DNA of 64,000 nucleotides from Eurosta solidaginis (taxonomy: Eukaryota; Arthropoda; Insecta; Diptera; Tephritidae): contig NC_090319.1 in assembly GCF_040869045.1 (NCBI RefSeq), positions 267,484,897-267,548,896 on the forward strand, written 5' to 3'. The position numbers were made by a program, and so were the translations under genes. The notes beneath the pieces are model-generated. The model was not told the DNA's origin. It saw only the letters and a program-made list of their open reading frames with translations, and did not search any database. Positions within the stretch are counted from its first letter, which is position 1. Each line of letters starts with the position of its first letter. Shown here in pieces: positions 8,710 through 19,389 of this stretch.

Positions 8710-9774
8710 TTAGAAGCGGTGGTGTCCGCGTTCCTTGCAGCGCCAACAGCTCTCCTTGCTGTGATACTCCATGTGCAGGTGGTATAGGCTGTGGGCCACC
8801 ATCTTTCCCTGTTTTGCTTCCTCGCCTCTTAGCAGCTCATACTCCTCCGTTAGCTCAAAGAGCTCCCCGGTCGTCCTAAACTCGCCGCGTTTGACGAAAA
8901 GGCGGTATTCCACGCGTAGACCGTCGTAGATCCGTTCTAGGTGATTCTCCCCGCACATCGTCGGGTGCTGGCGGATTAGTGTTTCTAGCGCGAGGATGTA
9001 GTCCTTGGCCTTTTCGCGGTCTTGCTGTTTGCGTTGTCGGATGGCGTCTTCCAGATGTCGTAAGTGTCGCTTAGGTAAAAAAAAAATTCTGCACCTCCCT
9101 GCGAAAATCGTTCCAGCGGTGTATGTGTTGTTTGCGGACGCGGTACCATTGCAGTGCTTTTCCCCGCAGAAGTTCGGCAGCGTTGGGAGGAGCCGATCGA
9201 CGGGGATGCGGTAACACTCGGCGAGCTCCTCTATCCTTTCAAGAAACTCGTGCAGCGACTCTTCGCCCGAAAAATGCAAATCCCAGCGGCGAACGGTGTT
9301 CATTAGCTCATCGTCGCTTATTTCGTCTCGCTTCGGTGATGCATGCTCTCGCTGTTCCGCGTGTGACTGAGGGCCGTGGATCTGGATCGAAGGGATTTGC
9401 TTTGTTGTTGGCTGGGACGGCGTAGCGGATTCCCCCTCTTCTTCATTCACTTCTCCCTCTAGCTCCCTTAGCAGGTCTTCGCTTGACTTTCTTGTGCGTT
9501 TGGCTCGCACGTATACGCTCAGTGCGCGACGCAGTTCGGCTACGGTTTGGCCTTCCACCTTGATATGGTGTTTCCTGCACTCCTCGATGAGCCTGTCCCT
9601 CTTGAGTAGGTAGATCCAGTTGAGCGAATCGGTGGTCAGCGTTGTGACTTCGGGGGCCGGTGTGTTTGTTGTTTCTAATGGTGTGTTCGTCGAACCCGCC
9701 CCGGCAGTGCTGGTGGTTATTGTGTTTGGTTTTCCACTTTCAACTGCGGAGGAGAGTCCCTGCTCGGGCGCCAT
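8710..9774 (-). pseudogene. gag: gag (matrix/capsid/zinc knuckle), with compensating frameshifts and a stop in the knuckle
   Basis: 354 codons from an ATG at 9774 that overlaps the primer-binding site. Residues 1-50 are Ser/Thr/Pro-rich; 50-110 form a charged helical region (LLKRDRLIEECRKHH); 160-200 contain capsid-type 'VRRWDLHFSG' and 'FLERIEELAECYRIPVDRLL'. Residues ~202-230 are out of frame between two compensating indels, the second at an A9/T9 run near 9074-9082. The frame recovers at 'FFLPKRHLRHLEDAIRQR' and runs through 'HLERIYDGL' to the first CCHC knuckle (C-x2-C-x4-H). There a TAA replaces the codon before the last Cys. Gag would assemble the particle and bind RNA. No other start upstream is possible, since the LTR begins 2 bp away. 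Confidence 0.85.
9756..9773 (-). other. Primer-binding site, Lys-tRNA type
   Basis: The minus strand reads TGGCGCCCGAGCAGGGAC, starting two bases after the end of the 5' LTR. It is complementary to the 3' end of a Lys-type tRNA (…TTCGGGCGCCA) with, as far as I recall that tRNA, one difference. Its second base is the start of the gag ATG context: the ATG at 9774-9772 overlaps it. Confidence 0.85.
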
Positions 9775-11413
9775 TTATGAGGTGGGTTTTGTCGAAGGCT
9801 GAGGTAGCACTCAGTCAATCCAGGGTCAAGTAGAGGTCCCACAAACCCCCACTTAATAAGAACACAGTTGTTATGTGTTAATGACGAATACACACACACA
9901 CACACGGCTTGATGGGTAGTGAGGGCAGCAGCTTTCCGTACAAAGATGGAGACGGCGGCTAACAGGCGTAGTAATAGCGGAGGGGTCGGTACGGTGGTTT
10001 AGCGGCGGTGCAGTAGCGGGCGGGTCGGTACGGTTGCCCGGGAGCAGCGGTGGGGTCAGCGCGGCGGCCGGACGGCGGACAGTATTGGCGGACGGATTGG
10101 TACAGTGGTATGAGCGCAGCGGCTGGACGGCGGACAGTATTAGCGGACGGGTTGGCACAGCGGTATTTGCGCAGTGGCGGGATTAGCACGGGGGCTGGAC
10201 GGCGGACAGTTTTAGCGGACGGATGGATGTAGCGGTATAGACGCAGTGACGGCACCAGCGAACTGGATAGACGTTGATAAGGTGACGGCGGCTAGCGGTC
10301 GTCGTAGCAGCGGTACGACGACGGTTGGATAGCGGGCAGCTGACGGTCGTCGTAGCAGCGGTGCAACGGCGGTAGGATGGCGAGCGGCTGACGGTAGCAG
10401 CGCAACGGCGGTAGGACAGCGGGCGGCTGACGGTAGCAGCGCAACGGCGGTAGGATAGCGGGCGGCTGACGGTAGCAGCGCAACGGCGGTCGGATAGCGA
10501 CAAAAACAAAGCGACATCGGAGCGCGTACCAGTGGGGCGATCAGGGCGAGGTGTCAGGGCAACCGTTCCACGTGATTACCTTCTCGGGGGCGGTTTCCAA
10601 TGGCGACTTTTGCGGGTGGCTTCCGATACGGGTACTGTCTCAGTTGTGGCGGTAGAGGGACCTGCGAGGAATGAAAAAAGAGTTATGGTTAATGCCGGTC
10701 CGCCAGCTGGACACCACCGCCTCCATACCCGCACGAATGCAGGGCTGGACGCGGAGTTTTACCAGCAGGAATTCCGTCGGCCGATCCAGGGGCTGAGAGG
10801 GAGTGCACCTCACGGCACAGCGGTAGCCTCTTTAGCTGCTAGACCAGTCGACGGCCGGGCCGGGGCGGAGGGGGGCGGCCTCTTCGCGGTTGCGCGTTAC
10901 TGTGGTAGTGCCGTTGCTGGCGAAGTCTCAAGCGGTGTTTGGGGGTATAACCGACACATTCACCACTTTAGGCCACGCCTTATTCCTGTGAAGCGACCTG
11001 TCCGCATGGTAGAACCGGCAACTTCAAGGGACGCCTGAGCCAGGACTGGGGGGGGGGGAGGGATATAATGGCCGAACGCCGGCGAGCCCCGCCTCTGGAG
11101 GTGGGATTGGTTCGTTCGCTGCGCATCGCCCACCCCGTGGTTGCACACTAAGGGAAGGTGCGGGGGCGGCGGTGCACCAGCTCTGTCCTTGCCGGTTCGG
11201 TGGCTGCGAGGAGAACTGGGCCCGAAGGTTCCACGCTCGCAGCTGCCGAACCGGGTTGGTCGGAGCCCTAGCTGAGAGGAAGGGGAGGGGTAGTCCTAAG
11301 GCGGCGGCCCCCCTGCTTAGCTGGGACACGGGCGAGAAAACCCTAAGGCGACGACCCGTTGTCCCCGCAAGCAAGGGGTGACCAGTACCGAGGCAGCACC
11401 CCTTCCACTCAGT

Positions 11414-11465
11414 TAGTCAGAGGAGTGACTGGGTTGCTTAAGAAAGCAACCACTTCCTCTGACTA
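11414..11465 (-). other. Two-part stem-loop near transcript start, 5' LTR
   Basis: It has the same structure as in the left LTR: an outer 12-bp stem (one mismatch here), an inner perfect 8-bp stem GGTTGCTT/AAGCAACC and a four-base loop. On the sense strand it begins about 18 nt after the predicted transcription start, so it would form at the 5' end of the genomic RNA. Confidence 0.8.
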
Positions 11466-11479
11466 ACCTGCGAGGAATG

Positions 11480-11511
11480 AAATGACAACAGCCAATTCGT
11501 CCTCTTTTATA
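11480..11511 (-). promoter_or_regulatory. LTR core promoter (TATA box and initiator), 5' LTR
   Basis: Minus-strand TATAAAAG at 11511-11504 and TCATTT (fits the fly initiator) at 11485-11480. The TATA to initiator-A distance is 28 nt, identical to the other LTR although the intervening sequence has a one-base indel near the initiator. This is the copy that would drive the element. Confidence 0.65.
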
Positions 11512-11716
11512 CTATTTTGAGTTGGCGTGTCGTGTGCATTTCTTGTTATTGCCAAATGCTACTCGCATGCATTGGTATGTAACTGCTGATGTTGTCGTGC
11601 CGTGTGCAAATTATGTATACTCTCAGACGTAGGTGAAAAAGGGTTAGAGTGGGGGTCTCAAGCGTAGGAGAAAAAGGGTTACAGTGGGGGTCATACTATT
11701 GTAACGCTACATTACA

Positions 11717-12446
11717 CGTGTGCAAAGTTTCAATCAAACTTATGGCCATTCAAAGTGGTAATAAGGAAAATTGACCCTATTTCACCGCACCATCACATTA
11801 ATGCATTGTCATCGAGCCTTGATACGTGTGCAAAGCTTCAATCAAACTTATGGCCACTCAAAGTGGTAATAAGGCCAATTGATCCTATGGCCGTTGACTT
11901 TATGTCACCACACCATCACATTAATGATTGTAATCGAGCTCTGATACGTGTGCAAAGTTTCAATCAAACTTATGGTCATTCAAAGTGGTAATAACGCCAA
12001 TTGACCTTATGACCGTTGACCTTATGTCACCACACCATCACATTAATGCATTGTCATCGAGCCTTGATACGTGTGCAAAGTTGCAATCAAACTTATGGCC
12101 ATTCAAAGTGGTAATAAAGCAAATTGACCTTATGTCACCGCACCATCACATTAATGTATTGTCATCGAGCCTTGATACGTGTGCAAAGTTTCAATCAAAC
12201 TTATGTCCATTCAAAGTGATAATAAGGCCAATTGACCTTATGGCCGTTAACCTTATGTCACCGCACCATCACATTAATGCATTGTCATCGAGCCTTGATA
12301 CACGTGCAAAGTTGCACTCAAACTTATGGCCATTCAAAGTGATAATAAGGCCAATTGACCTTATGACCGTTGACCTTATGTCACCATACCACCACATTAA
12401 TGCATTGTCATCGGTCCTTGATACGTATGCAAAGTTTCAAATTAAT
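11717..12446. repeat. ~122-bp satellite, right part of interrupted array
   Basis: About six further monomers continue the 1895-2310 array in the same orientation and phase. Some are shortened (for example near 11765 and 12115, which lack the 'GGCCGTTGACC' segment), giving unit lengths of ~105-123 bp. The array ends in AT-rich DNA after 'GATACGTATGCAAAGTTTCA'. Open frames 11755-11991 and 11985-12467 are repeat by-products. Confidence 0.9.
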
Positions 12447-12769
12447 CAGACTTCTAGAAACCGGTGAAAATTTAGCTCAAAGATTCCGTTACATACAGAC
12501 CAAGCTTATAAAAGCGTGTTAAAAATAAAAATTGGTGTGGAAGAAGAAGAAAAAGAAAAAAATAATTTAAAAATCGAATAGTTTTCAGAAATTCTTTAGT
12601 AACCATTTTCTTCTTCATACTGATAAGCTGAAAAAACTCAGAATGTTAGTATCTGAAAATATATTAAGCCTGTACCTGAAATATATATGTAAATATAAAG
12701 TGAACTGTAGTAAATTTTCATGTATAAACATTATCTTAAATAACCACGGCATACGTTTTTTATATAAAA
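12447..12769. other. AT-rich intergenic DNA, nothing recognised
   Basis: A short purine-rich run (about 12537-12560) is the only local structure. No coding or RNA signal is seen. Confidence 0.5.
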
Positions 12770-13084
12770 GATGAGGCGCGATATACATACCTTCGAAGAG
12801 AATTTAAGCCTTCTAAGACCTTCTCGTCCAATTTGCGTTGTGCTTAATTAAATTTTTCCTAAAAATTTGAGAGTCTGCTTCACGTGTTTTTCGCCGACTC
12901 CGAACAACATTTGCTAATGCAGATGAGAATCTTTCTACCGAGGAAAGAAACTCGAAATGACTGCCGAGGGCCGAACCCGTTTTCCAATTGAGAAAACCTG
13001 TTTCTAAATTTCTGATGTGGCTTTGTCTGGGACTTGAAGCCAGGATTTTTTATTGTGGTAGGCGGAGGACGCTACACTATATAA
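12770..13084 (-). mobile_element. Degenerate tRNA-derived SINE (minus)
   Basis: Read on the minus strand it follows the two plus-strand SINEs in order: 'CTCCGCCTACCACA', a 'GGCTTCAAGTCCC' B-box-like segment, 'CCCTCGGCAGT', 'GGAGTCGGC', 'CTCTTCGAAGG' and the 'CGCGCCT' end near 12776. It is much more diverged than the other two and its tRNA head is truncated on the right. Confidence 0.7.
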
Positions 13085-13890
13085 TATAAGTGAAAATTGA
13101 AATTTGGAAACTGAATTCCACAGAAGTTTCACCTGACTGGTATCCCGAAAAAACGGATGCTTTTTTGATTTGTCACACCCATATTCAAGTATTTCAAGAC
13201 CAGGTTTGCCTGGAAAAGTTATAGTTTTCCTTTAGTTAAGGTCTAAAAATGAAAAAAAAAAAAATGTGTTCGATTTGCCCCGTACCAACCATGGAATGCT
13301 CTAGTAGCAATTATTTTGCAAAGCGGCTGGAACATTATCACCTTTGCTGAGAGCTTTTAAGCTGTACCTTTAAGATGACGTTAACAATTTCCCTCTAGAA
13401 GCTAAGCTCTTCCTGAACATTGGTTAGCAGGTCGCCTTTTTCGTTCTGAGAGATTTGACCCGGGCTTGAAACCTCCGTACCTTCGGGTACCATTTTAAAT
13501 TCTTCCTATACTGTGAGACGTATTTTTTTATCGGGTGACAGTGATGTAGCCTTGTGGATCTTATAATGTTTAAACTTTGGGCTGGATATGAAAACATTAA
13601 GGAAAACAGCGAAGACGATCGTCCAAATTAATATCTGAAATGTCTTTGTAAATATTCATCGCCGTATACATGGGAAAAATCGGTAAATAAATATTTCAGA
13701 TCTCGAATTTGTATTTTCCATTTTTACATAGAAAGTGGGCGCGGTAATCAACCGATTTTGAAAAGGAAAGATGCTTATAAATAAAATCACAACATCTCCA
13801 AACCATGTTTGAAGTCGATGCAAAGATTTTCAAAAGCATCTTTTTTTAAGATAGTCAAATAAAATTTTTAAGTCAACCTTAAAGTCTAAA
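13085..13890. other. Intergenic DNA, nothing recognised
   Basis: AT-rich with an A-run near 13250-13263. There are no credible open frames or repeats. Confidence 0.5.
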
Positions 13891-14175
13891 AGCCCGTGAC
13901 TGCCAGACAGTGTCTGGCTAATCAAAGCAACTATGGGAAGTGTCTGGAAATGAGGCTAGTTGCTCCTAATATCGTGACGAAGATCATATACGAAAATCAG
14001 GCTTTATAAAATGACGAAAGAAAAGTCTAATTTTCTGCAAAATTTTTGCACGATATCTGTTAAAGCCACTATGACCCAAGTTTTATAATATATCAACGAT
14101 CCTGCTTCAGTTGCAAGTATGCACTGACGAAATTTCAACTTTTATAAAATTACGAAGGTCTGGCAGTCACGGGCT
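13891..14175. mobile_element. MITE-like element with 18-bp perfect terminal inverted repeats
   Basis: 'AGCCCGTGACTGCCAGAC' at 13891-13908 is exactly repeated as its reverse complement at 14158-14175, bounding 285 bp without coding capacity. Just inside the left TIR 'GCCAGACAGTGTCTGGC' is itself a palindrome. I could not identify a target-site duplication, so the superfamily is open. Confidence 0.65.
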
Positions 14176-14588
14176 CTTGCTCTATTAATAAATTCTATAG
14201 TGGTTACCGAAAAAATCAATTTTTTTTTCGTGAAATTCCCCCCAAAATGCCTCCCTGGATCCACCTGTGGTTTAGGGCGGGCATTGAGGAAATGTAGGAA
14301 ATGTAAAAAAGCAGTATAACAAAAACTGGTAAAAATCTCTTCAGAAAACGAGAAATAAAACACTTACGCCCTTAATGCCTTTTGAAACGATAAAAGGTAG
14401 ATTCACTCCAGTTCTAGTTTCCTTAAAAATATTGCGAAAATTCCTCGAAAATAGTTAGGTGTATTCCATTAGTGTTTACACTGTTTAGACAACGTTTATT
14501 TTTTATTTTTATATACCTTAGAGATAAAGCGTATTCGTAGCGTAAATACGATTTAAATATGACATTGGTATAAGGAGTACGATGATGT
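14176..14588. other. Intergenic DNA, nothing recognised
   Basis: The short minus-strand frame 14142-14363 overlaps the MITE end and shows no domain. Confidence 0.45.
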
Positions 14589-14956
14589 TGGCGGCCACCG
14601 TGGTGTGATGGTAGCGTGCTCCGCCTATCACACCGTATGCCCTGGGTTCAACTCCCGGGCAAACAACATCAAAATTTTAGAAATAAGGTTTTTCAATTAG
14701 AAGAAAATTTTTCTAAGCGGGGTCGCCCCTCGGCAGTGTTTGGCAAGCGCTCCGGGTGTATTTCTGCCATGAAAAGCTCTCTGTGAGAACTCATATGCCT
14801 TGCAGATGTCGTTCGAAGTCGGCATAAAACATGTAGGTCCCGTCCGGCCAATTTGTAGGGAAAATCAAGAGGAGCACGACGCAAATTGAAAGAGATGCTC
14901 GGCCTTAGATCTCTTCGGAGGTTATCGCGCCTTACATTTATTTTTTTTTTTATTTG
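14589..14956 (+). mobile_element. tRNA-derived SINE, best-preserved copy
   Basis: The ~70-bp tRNA-like head starts 'GGCGGCCACCGTGGTGTGAT', with a weak A-box and a good B-box GGTTCAACTCC at 14645-14655. A ~280-bp body follows ('GGGGTCGCCCCTCGGCAGTG', 'GAAGTCGGCATAAAACATGT', 'GGTTATCGCGCCTTACATTT') and a T-rich tail at 14941-14956. The head and body match 24229-24598 closely. RNA polymerase III would transcribe it; mobility would depend on a LINE. The minus-strand frame 14693-14884 is a by-product. Confidence 0.85.
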
Positions 14957-15131
14957 TCAGGAGTGAAACCTATATTCCTTATGGATAACAACTGCCAATG
15001 CCAGTTTTTGATGGGCTTAGATATATTTAGAAGAAGTTTCTTCTGCAACTACTACTCATTTATTTAGGCGCAAACTTCAAGCAATGACAACTATTCAACG
15101 ACTATTATGGGCACGTATATTGAGCACCAAT

Positions 15132-16265
15132 ATTTTTAAGCTCAGCGTGCTTTGCACACAGAGTATATTAGCTTCTATTGGATAACGGTTGGTTGTACAG
15201 GTATAAAGGAATCGAGATAGATATAGACTTCCATATATCAAAATCATCAGTATCGAAAAAAAATGTTGAGTAATCCATGTCCGTCCGTCCGTCCGTTAAT
15301 ACGATAACTTGAGTAAATATTGAGATATTTTCACCAAATCTGGTACACGAGCTTATATGTACCTAGAATAGATTGGTATTGAAAATGAGCGAAATCGGAT
15401 GATAACCACGCCCACTTTTTATATATATAACATTTTGGAAAACACAAAACATCTGATTATTTAGTAAATAATACACCTAGAATGTTGAAATTCGACACGT
15501 GGACTGATATTCAGACGCTTGATAAAAATTTTAAAAAACATTTTAAAATGGGAGTGGCACCGCCCACTTGTGATAAAATCAATTTTACAAATATTATTAA
15601 TTATAAATCAGAAATCGTTAAATATATCTTAACAAAATTCGGCAGAGAGGTTTCCTTTACTATAGGGAATGCTTTGAAGAAAAACTAACGAAATCGGTTA
15701 AGGACCACGCCCACTTTTATATAATAGATTTTTAAAAGGATCGTGGACGAATAAAATAAGCTAAATCTTTGCAAAAAAGAACTTTATATAAATGGTATTT
15801 CATTTCCCAAGTGGATTTATAGCAATAGGAAAAACTTAGAATTTTAAAAAATGGGCATGGCACCGCCCTTTTATGACTAGGCAATTTTCTATGTTTCGGG
15901 ACCCATAACTCGAAGAAAAATTAACGGATCCTAATGAAATTTGTACACATATTTTCCTTATAGCAGGAAATATTTCTAGTAAAATTGGATGGGATCGGTT
16001 AAAGACCACGGCAACTTAGATATAAAACAAATTTAAAAGGGTCGTAGACTAGAATACTAAGCTATAACTTAGCAAAAAATAGTTTTGAATCAATGATATT
16101 TCACTTATCAAGTTTTATTGGAAGAGGAAATGGGAGACATGTTTTTAAACTGGCGGTGCCACGTGTTATGTAGAAAAGTAATTTATCTAAAATGAAATGT
16201 ACAATTGAAGCTCATGCTGAGTATAAAATATTCAGTTACACCCGACTTAGACACCTTTACTTGTT
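15132..16265 (-). mobile_element. CTR-family element, diverged copy without central tandem repeats
   Basis: The left edge (15132-15300) matches the reverse complement of the right end of the copies at 27-29 kb and 41-43 kb: 'CAGAGTATATTA', 'GGATAACGGTTGGTTGTACA', 'TAGATATAGACTTCCATATA' and (CCGT)n. The right edge ends 'CAGTTACACCCGACTTAG…TTACTTGTT', the reverse complement of the family's left end. 'CCGCCCACTT' boxes recur about every 150 bp in between. No 130-bp monomers are present. It is non-coding and more diverged than the other copies. Confidence 0.75.
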
Positions 16266-16786
16266 ATTAATGAAGCGCAATTTCACTCGCAATATCTATT
16301 TTATGTATGAATGACTGTGGAAATCGTAGTAAAATAAATGTTTTTCCATTGACTTTGCTTATGCGGATGCTTCAAATAATGTGTTACTACATAACTGGGT
16401 GTGAAGTTGTTATCAAATCCACCGGAAATGTTGTTGCTATTCTCATGCGCAATCACAAATAATGCAAATAACGAAATAAAGAAATACCATCAAAATGAAA
16501 AGTACAAGTATTTAAAAGGGGTTCTTAATTGAAGTACAGTCTACTTATGCATAAACAAAATTACTCCCTTTTACAATTTTTCAATTTCCCAAAAGTATTC
16601 AGAAATAATCCTTAAGATTATAGGGGAAAGAATGTCGGAATATTCCATATATATCCCGAAAAAAATTCCTTTTAAAGATCACCACAACTCCAATTGGAGT
16701 CTACAGAGCGATTATACCCCTGACTTACATTCTAGAATGCTGGAAAAAATGTAAACTCTCTACACAAAGGAGGCAGGCGAACAATT
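16266..16786. other. Intergenic DNA, nothing recognised
   Basis: No repeat or coding signal up to the start of the reverse-transcriptase fragment. Confidence 0.45.
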
Positions 16787-17810
16787 AGGAATAGCAACAA
16801 CTATAGACCAATAGGCCTCGCAGCTCTTTTACTTAAGGTTGCAGAGAGGCTGTTGAACATACATAAAAGAAATGACAGAGCCACATTTTTAAAGGCGCAA
16901 CATGCCTAGCATGTTATATGACTGGCCCTCATTAAGCGCCTTAATGTTGAACCAAACTAAAAAGAATACTTTTGATAAACAGAACAAAAATAACTCAATT
17001 TTGACTGACTTCACTAAACGGCACAAAGCTTTCACTCGCAACGAGGGTAAGTTAGCTTGTAGAAAAGAGAGTATCGCTTGTTACTTGCGCAAGAGAATAG
17101 TTATCAGAGAATTGGAGCCTTACTCCAAAACTTATGATGTGGCTTTACAAAGCAATAATAAAGCCATCTTAACGTAGAGAGCAATAGTGTGCTGACCAGC
17201 CTGTAACGAGCCATACAACATAAAGATCTGAACAAAGTACACCTCGCAGCCTTTGGACGGGTTACAAGAGCACTAGAGTCATATTCAATGGAGCATGAAA
17301 TATTATCCGAAAACGGCTTACAGCTGTTGGCTCAGCCATTAGAATTAGGAACTCGAGATGCTGGAGCGAGAAGCCACAGTGGTTTTCTAACCAGGTTATA
17401 TGAATTGGATTCGAATAGCCAGAAGTCACACTCTCTATCCATCTTCCAAACTCAGTTAGTATCTTCTAATATGAGCTACGAGGAAACGAAAGGGCCTTTT
17501 GTTTCCTGTTGGAAAATTATGTAAGTGCTTGAGAGCTGTGCATATATTTAGACAGCCAAGCAACGCTCATAGCGTGGGCTGTACCATTAGGCCCTCTCAA
17601 GCTGTCGATAACTTAAGGAAGTTGCTGCGCGGTATAAAGGATAAGTACCATAATTACAGGACGGTGGCCATTTGGCCTTCAATGACAGGTGGAGGAGTTA
17701 CAGCCAAGAGGGAAGTGTGGAAACATTCACCCATTTTTTCTGTGAATGGATAGAACTGGCGAATATCAGATACCGAGCTCTAGATGTTTTGTTCTGCCCG
17801 ATATAAGAAC
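16787..17810 (+). pseudogene. Decayed non-LTR retrotransposon ORF2 remnant
   Basis: Two separated fragments carry family signs. 16787-16911 reads 'RNSNNYRPIGLAALLLKVAE' and ends '…QHA' before a stop, like the first conserved RT block of LINEs (N-x-RPI-x-L…K). About 17690-17808 reads 'EGSVETFTHFFCEWIELAN', like the Cys/His tail motif (E-T-x-x-H-F-x-C-E) near the ORF2 C-terminus. The sequence between is full of stops and frame changes and I cannot align it. The clade cannot be named safely. Confidence 0.5.
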
Positions 17811-18654
17811 GATGTCAAAATGCCCCATAACGGCATCAACAGGTTTATTAAACTGACGAAATGGTTCGAGTAAAAACAAGCTGAGGGTAAAGTAGTCTAA
17901 TAAACTTGGCAACTAATTAGTTCCAGGATGAATTACATCAAAAGGTCTCGCTGGCCTGGAATCAAAGCAAATAATCAACCAACACGATAACAATTCTGTG
18001 ATTATCCAAATATGATTCCAACATAATCCTAAAATAACATTGAAATGATCCCGAAAAAGCAACGAAATTATCTAGAGAACAGACTCGGGATATAATCATG
18101 AGTGATCTCAAAATGACCGCAAGGTGATCTCGTCTTTCATAAAAATGAAATTTCAAATTAAAACTTATCGAATTTATGTTGAGATTCTTTAACCGAATTT
18201 TGAAATAAGACTTTAATTATTATAAAAAACTCTTTTTAAGAAAAAAACTCTGAGAAAGATAATTTTTTGAACGACAGTTGATGTTTCACCATTCAGTCGA
18301 TATATACTCCATACTCTGTCCTAAAAACTGAACCTAAATTATTTCAAAATTCTTCTAAAAGAACTTTAATTTATCGACAACATAAAAGGTATTCACATTT
18401 TAAACTATGTCGAATTATCATTTAACATGCAAAACACACTCAAGGTCAGCTTTATGTGCCCTTTAAAGTAAGTTTATATATTTTTCTTATATCTGCAGCA
18501 AACCAAGTAATATACCAAAATGCAAAGTCTTATTGCCAGAAAGAAGAAGAGACAGGACGGATTCGAATTTTATTGAGAGTAACAAATTTTTTAATTTAGT
18601 AACATTAATATGTACTAGGGTGTTTGTAGAATTTTTACGCTACTATTTATTTAC
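17811..18654. other. Intergenic DNA, nothing recognised
   Basis: AT-rich, short random frames only. Confidence 0.45.
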
Positions 18655-18985
18655 GATATCTTTTTTAGAACGTAGAGGAGTATCTTGATATGCGATGTGG
18701 CTACATGTGTACAACCGTTTTGCAAGAGTTTTGATTTACATTGATTTTTTATAGAAAAGTTATGGATTTGTTGTCAAAAAGTTATTGATATGATATCGAA
18801 AAGTTATCGATTTCTTCTCGAAGTATTGCCAGTCTCTTATCGGGATGATATCGACGACTCATCGGTTAACTATTAAATAGATGCCAATAAAACTTTAATG
18901 TAAAATCGATGACACATCTGTAACTGGTCGACAACAAACCGATAAGTCGACGATAATAGTACGCTATCGATAATTAGTTTTATAA
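18655..18985. repeat. TATCGAT / CGATAA motif cluster 1
   Basis: Short degenerate repeats of 'TATCGAT', 'CGATAA' and 'AAAAGTTAT', spaced roughly 15-30 bp. 'ACCGATAAGTCGACGATAA' (about 18937-18956) recurs exactly in cluster 2 near 30902, so the clusters are related copies and not chance composition. Confidence 0.6.
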
Positions 18986-19389
18986 TGAACAATAACTTGT
19001 TGGTGCTCAAATTATTTGTTACTGGTAAGGTTATTTCCGTTGTTTTTAAGTTCAATCACTGAGTGAGCTCAAGTTTACTAGTTTATATACTGATCTTAAC
19101 GAATACTTAGCACTCCCTTTTTTTCTTTTGTAAAGAGTTATAAATGGGTACAAAATTTTACACGTAAACTATGTCGCACCGTCGCCATGTTGTAAATTAA
19201 AAAGTATTAACATTATCACGAGTGGAATTTTCTTTTTGAAGTAAGTATTAAGGTGTAGCTTCTTAAGAAAAGTCAGCTTGTTATATAAAAATCACCCTAA
19301 TGTACAACCAGCGTGAACTGACCGATTCGTGCAGACCACACACAAACTTAACGTTAATGACATTCAACATGTAAGTTAAAAAAAAATAT
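18986..19389. other. Intergenic DNA, nothing recognised
   Basis: No credible frames or repeats. Confidence 0.4.

Larger units (their letters stand above)
2311..11716 (-). mobile_element. Complete but defective Ty3/Gypsy LTR retrotransposon, Osvaldo/Ulysses-like
   Basis: The order on the minus strand is 5' LTR (11716-9776), Lys-tRNA-type PBS, gag, protease, RT, RNase H, integrase, a small third ORF, polypurine tract, 3' LTR (4814-2311). The LTRs begin TGTAACG and end CCTCATA. A 4-bp TSD lies in the satellite. The gag (VRRWDLHFSG, EELAECY, LERIYDGL) and the pol order protease-RT-RNase H-integrase indicate Ty3/Gypsy. The very long LTRs and gag style suggest the Osvaldo/Ulysses group (inference). 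Every enzymatic domain except the integrase core carries at least one break, so this copy cannot encode its own proteins. The LTRs remain similar, with only a few mismatches per 100 bp by eye outside their indels, so insertion is not very old. Confidence 0.92.
9776..11716 (-). repeat. LTR, right copy (5' LTR of the minus-strand element), 1941 bp
   Basis: It has the same ends as the left copy (TGTAACG…CCTCATA on the minus strand). It lacks the 445-bp duplication, has a shorter G run (about 11047-11056), fewer 39-bp units, and lacks ~50 bp after 'CAAGGGACGC' at about 11034. The plus-strand open frame 10532-11038 inside it is antisense to the element and is not regarded as a gene. Confidence 0.93.

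Noticed and set aside
14589..14665. True tRNA gene
   Set aside because: The head has an A-box-like stretch and a B-box but is fused to a dispersed ~280-bp body repeated elsewhere; cloverleaf pairing was not convincing. It is a SINE head.
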